Positions 1 to 5,010 of a stretch of 5,532 nt of DNA are shown one piece after another (position 1 is the stretch's first letter; each line of letters opens with the position of its first letter). This DNA comes from Gemmatimonadota bacterium (lineage in GTDB: Bacteria; Gemmatimonadota; Gemmatimonadetes; Longimicrobiales; UBA6960), in assembly GCA_002712565.1 (NCBI GenBank), contig PAUA01000046.1:9991-15522 (forward strand). Reading direction: 5' to 3'. A program made the translations under genes and the position numbers. A model generated the notes under the pieces. That model saw nothing but the letters and a program-made list of their open reading frames with translations, made no database searches and was not told where the DNA came from.

Positions 1-334
1 CCCGGCCCAGGTCCACCTCCAGGTCGAGCCGCTCTCCGGGCAGCACCTGACGCCGGAACCTCACCCCGTCCAGGCCCCCGAACAGGGCCAGGCGTCCGGC
101 GAAGTCGGGTCGGCTGAGCAGGGCGTAGGCGCCCAACTGTGCGATCGACTCGCACATCAGCACGCCGGGAAGCGTGGGGCGACCCGGGAAGTGCCCGGCG
201 AAGAAGGGTTCATCGCCCGTGAGCTGCCAGTAGCCGACGGCACGTTCGCCCTCGACCAGCTCGGTCACCTCGGTCAGCAGCAGGAAGGGATCCCGGTGCG
301 GTATGACCGCCTCCGGAGGGGGAAGCGCCGTCAC
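1..334 (-). CDS. fabZ: FabZ-like 3-hydroxyacyl-ACP dehydratase (partial, C-terminus outside window)
   Basis: Hot-dog-fold dehydratase that removes water from 3-hydroxyacyl-ACP to give trans-2-enoyl-ACP in cytosolic type II fatty-acid synthesis. Only the first 111 codons are visible; the family is usually about 140-150 residues, so roughly the last quarter lies beyond the left edge. The family signature is seen directly: IPHRDPFLLL at residues 11-20, then GHFPGRPTLPGVLMCESIAQ at 47-66, with the catalytic pair expected to be His48 and Glu62, and a later VRFRRQVLPGE stretch. The GTG start is chosen because it puts the IPHRDPF segment at the usual distance from the N-terminus, no ATG lies in frame just upstream, and a weak GGGGTGG ribosome-binding site precedes it. 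It is separated from the HU gene by a hairpin-rich spacer, so it is probably a separate transcript. Other hot-dog dehydratases (FabA or MaoC type) fit the motif less well. Confidence 0.88.
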   Translation of the reverse strand, partial: MTALPPPEAVIPHRDPFLLLTEVTELVEGERAVGYWQLTGDEPFFAGHFPGRPTLPGVLMCESIAQLGAYALLSRPDFAGRLALFGGLDGVRFRRQVLPGERLDLEVDLGR

Positions 335-339
335 GTGAC
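330..339. repeat. 10-bp perfect palindrome across the fabZ start codon
   Basis: GTCACGTGAC reads the same on both strands and contains the GTG start codon of fabZ (334-332). It contains a CACGTG core. Perfect 10-mers of this kind arise by chance several times in a few kilobases, so a role is uncertain. Confidence 0.3.
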
Positions 340-355
340 CACCCCACGCCGCCTG

Positions 356-370
356 CCGTCCGGTGGACGG
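356..370. repeat. Inverted repeat upstream of fabZ, possible operator
   Basis: Perfect 6-bp arms CCGTCC and GGACGG flank a 3-base centre, about 22 bases upstream of the fabZ GTG start. It could be an operator or a small hairpin in the fabZ leader. No clear -10/-35 pair was recognised next to it. Confidence 0.35.
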
Positions 371-383
371 ACCAACCCCTGCG

Positions 384-409
384 CCGGCTGGCTGGACCCA
401 GGCAGCCGG
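384..409. repeat. 26-bp near-perfect palindrome in the HU-fabZ spacer
   Basis: Outer arms CCGGCTG (384-390) and CAGCCGG (403-409), and inner arms CTGG (392-395) and CCAG (398-401), are symmetric around 396/397. Of 13 symmetric pairs, 11 match; only 391/402 and the central pair fail. It may be a dimeric-regulator operator for fabZ or a second hairpin that stops read-through from the HU gene. There is no run of T on either side, which favours an operator or a U-less actinobacterial terminator. Confidence 0.55.
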
Positions 410-430
410 GCGGATCCCGACAACGGTGAA

Positions 431-454
431 GGCCGGAGCACTCTCGCTCCGGCC
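431..454 (-). terminator. Strong hairpin downstream of the HU gene, likely terminator
   Basis: GGCCGGAGC (431-439) and GCTCCGGCC (446-454) form a perfect 9-bp GC-rich stem with a 6-base loop, 58 bases after the HU stop codon and before fabZ. The minus-strand sequence after it is TTCACCGTTGTC, only mildly T-rich. Stems without a good U-tract are common at actinobacterial gene ends. GTGAA and TTCAC outside the stem could add further pairing. Confidence 0.55.
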
Positions 455-479
455 CCGCCGTTCACTTCTGGGTTCTACT

Positions 480-498
480 TCCGGTCTACGTGACCGGA
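480..498 (-). terminator. First hairpin after the HU stop codon, possible terminator
   Basis: Perfect 7-bp arms TCCGGTC and GACCGGA with a 5-base loop begin 13 bases downstream of the HU stop codon. Position and orientation fit transcription termination or 3'-end stabilisation of the HU mRNA. No T-tract follows on the minus strand (AGTAGAACC), so it may act together with the stronger stem at 431-454. Confidence 0.45.
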
Positions 499-511
499 TT
501 GCTCTCGACTA

Positions 512-850
512 CTACCAGGCCCGAGGTGCTTCGGGAGCAGGTGCCTCGGGGGCAGGTGCGCCGGGAGCGCCGCTGCTCTTGGCCGCCGCCTTCAGCTTGG
601 AGCCGACCGAGACCTTGCAGGCCCTCGTGGCCGCAACCTGGATCTCTTCACCCGTCTGCGGGTTGCGACCCTTGCGGGCTGCCCTGATCACCTGCTCGAA
701 GGAGATCCAACCCGGTACCGACACCTTGGCGTCACCGGCTGCGACCTCAGCGGCCACCACCTCAAAGAATGCATCCAGGCACGCACCGGCGTCCTTGTTC
801 GACACCCCGGCGCTCTCTGCCATTGCCCCAATCAATTCGCTCTTGTTCAT
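512..850 (-). CDS. HU-family nucleoid DNA-binding protein with Ala/Pro/Glu repeat tail
   Basis: Small basic histone-like protein that bends and compacts DNA as a dimer in the nucleoid; 112 residues. Residues 1-91 cover the whole HU/IHF fold: N-terminal helices starting MNKSELIGAMAESAG, the VSVPGWISFE strand turn (44-52) and the DNA-contacting arm ARKGRNPQTGEE (58-69). The arm includes the RNP proline (Pro64) that in HU intercalates between base pairs. Residues 95-109 are three tandem pentapeptides, APGAP, APEAP and APEAP, followed by RAW. This tail is acidic to neutral, unlike the lysine-rich tail of mycobacterial HupB. The ATG at 850 is chosen because an AGGAG ribosome-binding site (858-862) sits 7 bases upstream and it is the standard HU N-terminus; the open frame continues to 1003 but that part has no HU similarity. 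It has its own promoter and terminator-like hairpins, so it appears monocistronic. HU is certain; HU versus IHF-like specialisation is not. Confidence 0.93.
   Translation of the reverse strand: MNKSELIGAMAESAGVSNKDAGACLDAFFEVVAAEVAAGDAKVSVPGWISFEQVIRAARKGRNPQTGEEIQVAATRACKVSVGSKLKAAAKSSGAPGAPAPEAPAPEAPRAW
524..568. repeat. Three tandem 15-bp repeats coding for the HU tail
   Basis: Units at 524-538, 539-553 and 554-568 share the pattern AGGTGCnnCGGGnGC and encode the minus-strand pentapeptides APEAP, APEAP and APGAP. The reading frame is kept whatever the copy number, so slippage would change tail length without a frameshift. Confidence 0.8.
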
Positions 851-901
851 CGAGCATCTCCTTTTCTGGTCTCCCGGTGGGGTTGCCCACCTGCGGTCAA
901 A

Positions 902-933
902 TGACATCCGACTACCTGTGGGACCCAATGTCA
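902..933. promoter_or_regulatory. Inverted repeat framing the HU promoter, possible operator
   Basis: TGACAT (902-907) and ATGTCA (928-933) are 6-bp inverted arms whose centres are about 26 bp apart. One arm overlaps the -35 hexamer and the other the -10 region. The placement is suggestive of repression or autoregulation, but short arms this far apart could be chance. Confidence 0.25.
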
Positions 934-934
934 A
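906..934 (-). promoter_or_regulatory. Promoter of the HU gene
   Basis: On the minus strand a perfect -35 hexamer TTGACA (934-929) is followed after 17 bases by TCGGAT (911-906), a partial -10 (T1, A5 and T6 match TATAAT). This would give a start near 900 and a leader of about 50 bases ending in the AGGAG site at 858-862. The -35 and spacing are convincing; the -10 is weak. Confidence 0.55.
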
Positions 935-1011
935 GCATTTCCGCCCAGCCTTCCGCTTGATTGCACGGATCGGAGCCTGCCCCATCGAGGCGGATCGAAT
1001 CACAACGGGCC

Positions 1012-1032
1012 GCCGAAGGGTCGCTCCCCGGC
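1012..1032 (-). terminator. Hairpin just after glbO, possible trp operon terminator
   Basis: On the minus strand GCCGGGG (1032-1026) pairs with CCC (1020-1018) plus CGGC (1015-1012), with a 5-base loop and a 2-base TT bulge. It starts about ten bases after the glbO stop codon, and GTTGTGATTCG follows shortly after. It fits the 3' end of the trpCFBA-glbO transcript, but the U-tract is poor. Confidence 0.4.
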
Positions 1033-1042
1033 CCCCGGTGGC

Positions 1043-1465
1043 TCAGCCAGGGTCGTTCACGAGGTGCTCGGCGGCGCCCTGGAAGTACTCCCTCACGGCA
1101 GTCGCCGCAGCGTCGGCCAGACCGGCACCATCCAGGGCGGCAGCCATGTGGCGCAGCCAGGCGTCCCGTTCGGGGGCCCCGATCCGGAACGGAGCGTGCC
1201 TCATCTTGAGGCGTGGATGCCCGCGCTCGGCGCTGTAGTCGGCGGGGCCACCCCAGTACTGCTTCAGGAACCCGGACAGGTGCAGCCGGGATGCCGTCAG
1301 GTCCTCCGGATAGAGGGGGCGAAGCAGCTCGTCGTCAGCGACGCCGTCGTAGAAGCGATCCGTGAGGGCCACGAACCACTCGGGGCCCACCAGCTCGTAG
1401 AGGCTCTCGGCTGATAGGCCATCGGCGCCGACCCAGGGAGGTTGACGCCCCAGCGGAACCTTCAT
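1043..1465 (-). CDS. glbO: Group II truncated haemoglobin (GlbO/trHbO type)
   Basis: Small cytosolic haem protein of the 2-over-2 globin fold, 140 residues; group II members bind O2 and other small ligands, and in vivo roles proposed for relatives include O2 handling and defence against NO or peroxide. The diagnostic group II stretch YWGGPADYSAERGHPRLKMR is at 70-89, directly followed by HAPFRIG and ERDAWLRHM. By comparison with mycobacterial GlbO I assign Tyr39 as B10, Tyr52 as CD1, His90 as the proximal haem ligand F8 and Trp103 as G8, so all signature pocket residues are present. About 20 residues precede the globin fold. The ATG start overlaps the trpA stop as ATGA and has no good ribosome-binding site of its own, which implies translational coupling to trpA. 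It is the last gene of the operon and has no obvious enzymatic link to tryptophan synthesis. Confidence 0.93.
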   Translation of the reverse strand: MKVPLGRQPPWVGADGLSAESLYELVGPEWFVALTDRFYDGVADDELLRPLYPEDLTASRLHLSGFLKQYWGGPADYSAERGHPRLKMRHAPFRIGAPERDAWLRHMAAALDGAGLADAAATAVREYFQGAAEHLVNDPG

Positions 1466-2256
1466 GAAGCGTCGAGCGCCGAGCGGAAGTCGGCCACGAG
1501 GGCGGCGACGCCTTCAGGGCCCGCTCCATCCACCATGCGTTGCACGACCGCCGACCCGACCACCACCCCGTCACCGTGACCCGACGCCTCGACCGCCTGG
1601 GCGGGTGTGCCCACCCCGACCCCGATGAGCACCGGAACGTCGGTCACCGCCTTGAGGCGGGTGGCGATCTGGATGGCGCTGGCCGCCAACTCGGCGCGTA
1701 CGCCCGTCACGCCCAGGAGCCCCACGCCGTAGACGAAGCCCCGCGTCCGTTCGCAGATTCGTGGAAGCCGCTCGTCCGGGGCCGTGGGGGCTGCCAGCAG
1801 GATCGCCTCGACGCCTGCCGCCGCTGCGACCTCCAGCCACGGGTCTGCCTCCTCCAGCGGCAGGTCAGGCAGGATGCAACCTGACACGCCCGCCTCCACG
1901 AGGGCATCGGCGAAGCGCTCGAGGCCCATCCGGTAGGCGATGTTGTAGTAGGTCATCACGGCGAGGGGAACGCCCACGTCCGCTCCCCGGAGGGAATCCA
2001 GGATGCTGGTCGGCGTGGCACCCGCAGCCAGGGCCAGCTCGTTGGCGGCCTGGATCGTGGGGCCGTCCATGACCGGGTCGGAGAAGGGGATTCCCACCTC
2101 GACGACGTCGGCGCCCGCAGCGGCGACGGCCCGGATGGTCTCCACCCAGTCGCCTCCGAGGCCACCGGTCAGGTAGGGAAGCAGGCACTTGCCCCCGCCG
2201 TCCCGCCGGGCCCGCAATGCCGCCTCCAGTGGGCCCGTTGGCAGGTCCGTGTTCAC
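1462..2256 (-). CDS. trpA: Tryptophan synthase alpha subunit
   Basis: Cleaves indole-3-glycerol phosphate to indole and glyceraldehyde-3-phosphate; the indole is channelled to TrpB in the alpha2-beta2 complex. It is a 264-residue TIM barrel, the normal length. The signature [18 protein letters not shown] is at 52-69, with Glu53 and Asp64 as the expected catalytic acids. The active-site loop LLGVTG and the phosphate-binding stretch [13 protein letters not shown] lie further on, followed by [10 protein letters not shown]. The start is the GTG at 2256. It overlaps the trpB stop codon as GTGA, has GGAG 8 bases upstream (2265-2268), and gives a normal N-terminus; the open frame runs on to 3012 but that part only overlies trpB out of frame. 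It ends in an ATGA overlap with glbO. Met63 and the GVGV form differ from enteric enzymes but, as I recall, similar variants occur in mycobacterial TrpA. Confidence 0.97.
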   Translation of the reverse strand: MNTDLPTGPLEAALRARRDGGGKCLLPYLTGGLGGDWVETIRAVAAAGADVVEVGIPFSDPVMDGPTIQAANELALAAGATPTSILDSLRGADVGVPLAVMTYYNIAYRMGLERFADALVEAGVSGCILPDLPLEEADPWLEVAAAAGVEAILLAAPTAPDERLPRICERTRGFVYGVGLLGVTGVRAELAASAIQIATRLKAVTDVPVLIGVGVGTPAQAVEASGHGDGVVVGSAVVQRMVDGAGPEGVAALVADFRSALDAS

Positions 2257-3407
2257 GCCAGGATCTCCATCATCTGGGCGACGTCCTTGTCGCCACGGCC
2301 CGAGAGGTTCAGCACCACGGACCTTCCCGCCAGCGAGGCCCGCTCCCTGGACACCCACGCCAGGGCGTGGGCCGGCTCGAGGGCCGGAATGATGCCCTCC
2401 GAGCGACTCAGGAGCTGGAAGGCCTCCACCACCTCCGCATCGGTGACCGACTCGTAGCGGGCCCTTCCGGTGGCAGCCAGGTAACTGTGTTCCGGTCCGA
2501 CGCCGGGATAGTCCAGCCCGGCGCTGATCGACTCGGCCTCCAGGACCTGGCCGAACTCGTCCTGCATGAGGTAGGACTCCATGCCGTGGACCACGCCGGG
2601 CACGCCCCGGCCGATCGCAGCCCCGCCGGCGGGTTCCACCCCGACCAGCTCGGTCGGTGCGTCGGCGAAGCCGGAGAAGATGCCGATGGCGTTGGAGCCG
2701 CCGCCCACGCAGGCCACGACCACGTCCGGCGGGCCCCCCAGCAGGGCCTCGCTCTGCTCCCTCGCCTCGAGGCCCAGCACCTCGTGGAAGGTCCGCACCA
2801 TCCAGGGGTAGGGGTGCGGCCCCATCACCGAACCGAGGCAGTAGTGCGAGTCCTGGACGGTGGCCACCCAGTCGCGCATGGCCTCGTTCACCGCATCCTT
2901 CAGGGTCCGGCTCCCGGACATGGCCGTCCGCACCTCCGCCCCCAGCAGCTTCATGCGGAACACGTTGAGTTCCTGGCGACGGACGTCCACCTCGCCCATG
3001 TAGACGCAGCACTCCATGCCCAGCAGGGCAGCCGCCGTGGCCGCTGCCACGCCGTGCTGGCCGGCGCCCGTCTCGGCCAGGAGACGGGTCTTGCCCATCC
3101 TCCTGGCCAGCAGGGCCTGGCCCAGCACGTTGTTGATCTTGTGGGAGCCCGTGTGGTTAAGGTCCTCACGCTTCAGGAGCAGCCGGCAACCCAACTCCTC
3201 GGAGAGGTTGTGGCACTCGGTCATCGGAGACGGCCGGCCGGCGTAGTCGGCCAGCAGTCCATCCAGCTCGGCCCGGTAGGACGGGTCGGCCCAGGCCTCC
3301 CGGAACGCCGTCTCGAGTTCCATGATCGCCGGAATCAGCGTCTCGGGGACGAACCGCCCGCCGAAGTCCCCGAACCTGCCATCCGGCGTCGGCTCTGAAA
3401 GGCTCAT
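2253..3407 (-). CDS. trpB: Tryptophan synthase beta subunit
   Basis: PLP-dependent enzyme that joins indole from TrpA with L-serine to make L-tryptophan; 384 residues, close to the family norm of about 390-410. The N-terminus has the [13 protein letters not shown] motif (12-24). The cofactor lysine is Lys90 in HTGSHKINN (85-93), the catalytic glutamate is Glu112 in [10 protein letters not shown] (110-119), and the PLP phosphate loop is GGGSNA (235-240). GPHPYP is at 196-201 and the C-terminal [10 protein letters not shown] is present, so the protein looks intact and active. It is the TrpB1 type that works with TrpA, consistent with the adjacent overlapping trpA. The ATG start has AGGGG at 3417-3421, nine bases upstream, and begins 29 bases after the trpF stop. 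Confidence 0.98.
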   Translation of the reverse strand: MSLSEPTPDGRFGDFGGRFVPETLIPAIMELETAFREAWADPSYRAELDGLLADYAGRPSPMTECHNLSEELGCRLLLKREDLNHTGSHKINNVLGQALLARRMGKTRLLAETGAGQHGVAAATAAALLGMECCVYMGEVDVRRQELNVFRMKLLGAEVRTAMSGSRTLKDAVNEAMRDWVATVQDSHYCLGSVMGPHPYPWMVRTFHEVLGLEAREQSEALLGGPPDVVVACVGGGSNAIGIFSGFADAPTELVGVEPAGGAAIGRGVPGVVHGMESYLMQDEFGQVLEAESISAGLDYPGVGPEHSYLAATGRARYESVTDAEVVEAFQLLSRSEGIIPALEPAHALAWVSRERASLAGRSVVLNLSGRGDKDVAQMMEILA

Positions 3408-3436
3408 GCGTCGTCACCCCTGTAACGGATCGTCAT

Positions 3437-4096
3437 CTACCCCTCCTCCTGCCAGTCGAAGGGCCGACGATCGGCGTCGCCCTCATAGCGCACGGGTCGT
3501 GCCGCCCGGGCGTTGAGCATGAACGCCCGGAGCAGCCGGGGGTCCTTGCGTCCGGGACCGGATTCCACCCCGGTCGAGACGTCGACACCGTAGGGGTCCA
3601 CCTGCTCGATGGCCGAACCGACGTTGTCCGGGGTGAGTCCGCCGGCCAGGAGCGTCCGACGGTTCGCCGGTGCCCCCTCGGCCAGCGCCCAGTCGAACAC
3701 CGCACCTGACCCGGGGGCGGATGAATCCAGGAGGAGGAGATCAGCGCCGTACTCGTCGAACCGCCGCAGGTCCGGAGATCCCGCCGGCAGGGCACGGATG
3801 AGCAGCGGAACCCTCTCGGCCACCCACTGGCATGTTGCCGGCGACTCCCCGCCGTGCAGCTGTGCGGCCTTCAGGCCGATCCTGTTCACGATCTCGACCA
3901 GGCGGGCCTTTCCCATGTCCCGGAACACGCCCACGGTCATCACGTCGTGTGGGAGCTGGCCGACGATGTCGCGTACCACCGTCTCGGATACCTGACGGCG
4001 GGAGGGGGCGAAGACGAAGCCGAGGGCGTCGGCGCCCAGGGCGGTGGCCAGCAGGGCATCCTCGGCGCACGTGATGCCACAGATCTTCACGAACAC
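3437..4096 (-). CDS. trpF: Phosphoribosylanthranilate isomerase
   Basis: Isomerises N-(5-phosphoribosyl)anthranilate to the carboxyphenylamino-deoxyribulose phosphate used by TrpC; cytosolic TIM barrel of 219 residues. Seen directly are VKICGIT at 3-9 with catalytic Cys6, GFVFAPSRRQV (26-36), QLHGGES (79-85), LLLLDSSAPGSG with catalytic Asp124, LLAGGLTPDNV, and the GVDVSTGVES phosphate-binding end. The last 20 or so residues (ending RPFDWQEEG) extend past the barrel and are hydrophilic. The GTG at 4096 is used as the start; it follows the trpC stop by 10 bases and its likely ribosome-binding site GGGGAG lies inside the trpC end, about 13 bases upstream. A second GTG at 4090 would shorten the protein by two residues. 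A dedicated TrpF is notable because Streptomyces and Mycobacterium lack one and use the dual-substrate PriA. Confidence 0.95.
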   Translation of the reverse strand: MFVKICGITCAEDALLATALGADALGFVFAPSRRQVSETVVRDIVGQLPHDVMTVGVFRDMGKARLVEIVNRIGLKAAQLHGGESPATCQWVAERVPLLIRALPAGSPDLRRFDEYGADLLLLDSSAPGSGAVFDWALAEGAPANRRTLLAGGLTPDNVGSAIEQVDPYGVDVSTGVESGPGRKDPRLLRAFMLNARAARPVRYEGDADRRPFDWQEEG

Positions 4097-4106
4097 GGCA
4101 GCGACG

Positions 4107-4901
4107 CTACTCCCCCGCCCCGGCGCCCCGGAGGGCCTTTATGGCGTCAGCCCGGTCTCCGGCGGTGACCACGGATTCGCCGACCAGGAGGGCGTGGTAG
4201 CCGGCGAGGACCAGCGCGGCGGCATCCCGTGGACCGCTGATCCCCGACTCGGCCACCCTGGTGGCGGGTTCGGGGATCAGCGACGCCATCCGAACGGCAC
4301 GTTCGGGGTCCACCTCGAAGGTGGTCAGGTCCCGTTGGTTCACCCCGACCAGTCGTGCTCCGACCGCCATGGCCCGGTCCAGCTCGGCCTCGTCGTGCAC
4401 CTCCACCAGGGCGTCCAACCCGATTTCCAGGGCCAGGGTGTGGAAGTCGGCCAACTCGGCGTCGTCCAGGGCGGCCACTATGAGCAGCACGGCGTCAGCA
4501 CCCATGATCCGGGCGTCGCAGACGTCGCGTGAGTCCACGGTGAAGTCCTTGCGGAGCACCGGAATGGAGACGGCTCCGCGTGCCGCCACCAGGTCATCCA
4601 CCGATCCGCCGAAGTACGCCACGTCGGTGAGGACCGAGAGGCACGCCGCACCGCCGAGGGCGTACTGCGCTGCGGTCTCCGCAGGATCCAGGTCCGCGGC
4701 CATGTCCCCCCTGGAGGGTGAGCGGCGCTTCACCTCGGCGATGACCGCAGGCTCGCCCGCTGGGCGGTCCCGCAGGGCCAGGTCGAACCCACGGGTGGGT
4801 GGGGCACATCGAGCCTGATCGATGAGGCCCTCGAGGCCCCGATCGTCCGATGACGCCAAGGCCCTGTGATCGGAGAGGATCCGGTCCAGATAGGTCGCCA
4901 C
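4107..4901 (-). CDS. trpC: Indole-3-glycerol phosphate synthase
   Basis: Closes the ring of the TrpF product with loss of CO2 and water to give indole-3-glycerol phosphate, the substrate of TrpA. The protein is a 264-residue TIM barrel of normal length. Expected catalytic and binding residues are present: Glu56 and Lys58 in IAEVKRRSPSRG (54-65), Lys118 in VLRKDF (115-120), Glu167 in LVEVHDEAE, Asn188 in GVNQRDL (186-192) and Ser219 in VAESGI (216-221). The N-terminus reads (M)ATYLDRIL, where the family usually starts, so the GTG at 4901 is the start. No ribosome-binding site precedes it, but TAGCCT sits six bases upstream, which suggests a leaderless mRNA. This is the first gene of the operon on this strand; trpE, trpG and trpD are not next to it. 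Confidence 0.96.
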   Translation of the reverse strand: MATYLDRILSDHRALASSDDRGLEGLIDQARCAPPTRGFDLALRDRPAGEPAVIAEVKRRSPSRGDMAADLDPAETAAQYALGGAACLSVLTDVAYFGGSVDDLVAARGAVSIPVLRKDFTVDSRDVCDARIMGADAVLLIVAALDDAELADFHTLALEIGLDALVEVHDEAELDRAMAVGARLVGVNQRDLTTFEVDPERAVRMASLIPEPATRVAESGISGPRDAAALVLAGYHALLVGESVVTAGDRADAIKALRGAGAGE

Positions 4902-4907
4902 AGCGCG

Positions 4908-4913
4908 AGGCTA
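4908..4913 (-). promoter_or_regulatory. Candidate -10 element of a leaderless trp operon promoter
   Basis: TAGCCT on the minus strand fits the TAnnnT core of actinobacterial housekeeping promoters. It ends six bases before the trpC GTG, so transcription would start at or next to the G of the start codon. The -35 region (about 4931-4936) is CCTGTG, a poor match. No leader peptide with tryptophan codons and no attenuator hairpins are visible between here and the response regulator. Confidence 0.45.
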
Positions 4914-4937
4914 CCGACGACCCCGGACCTCACAGGA

Positions 4938-4955
4938 TCATCATCCGGTCATCAT
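4938..4955. promoter_or_regulatory. Direct repeat with 11-bp period in the divergent promoter region
   Basis: TCATCAT occurs at 4938-4944 and again at 4949-4955, separated by CCGG. Tandem 7-bp half-sites spaced one helical turn apart are typical binding sites of OmpR/PhoB-family regulators, and the divergent gene encodes one. The repeat lies just upstream of the expected -35 of the trp promoter. The low-complexity sequence makes chance occurrence possible. Confidence 0.35.
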
Positions 4956-5010
4956 GGGGAGAGTCCAGACTGGAGCCGAACCCGACGGCCGGCGTGGGAC
5001 GATGGAGGCG

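Noticed and set aside
966..997. Direct repeat CGGATCG at 966-972 and 991-997 between glbO and the HU promoter
   Set aside because: Seven-base GC-rich repeats are common by chance in this sequence, and the 25-bp offset fits no recognised site type.
851..1003. N-terminal extension of the HU gene to 1003
   Set aside because: It has no HU similarity and would place the TTGACA promoter and AGGAG site inside the coding sequence. The ATG at 850 is the standard HU start.
363..1238. Plus-strand open frames of 291 codons and shorter across the HU and globin region
   Set aside because: They run antisense through the HU gene, its promoter and part of glbO, with Ala/Pro/Arg-rich products and no domain.
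2043..2102. Met63 beside the catalytic Asp64 in TrpA, and GVGV in place of GFGI later in the protein, as possible active-site anomalies
   Set aside because: As I recall, actinobacterial TrpA proteins such as the mycobacterial enzyme show similar variants, and the catalytic Glu53 and Asp64 are intact.
2257..3012. Upstream extension of the trpA reading frame to 3012, which could suggest a fusion protein
   Set aside because: The extension overlies trpB out of frame and is Gly/Arg-rich shadow sequence. The GTG at 2256 with GGAG upstream and the GTGA overlap gives a normal TrpA.
2217..3398. A 393-codon plus-strand open frame opposite trpB
   Set aside because: It lies antisense to the very well conserved trpB, its product is low-complexity (rich in His, Gly, Arg and Val) with no recognisable domain, and long antisense frames are expected in high-GC coding DNA.
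4902..5010. A trp attenuator or leader peptide upstream of trpC
   Set aside because: Short minus-strand frames here contain no tryptophan codon cluster, and I see no competing hairpins; the start appears leaderless.
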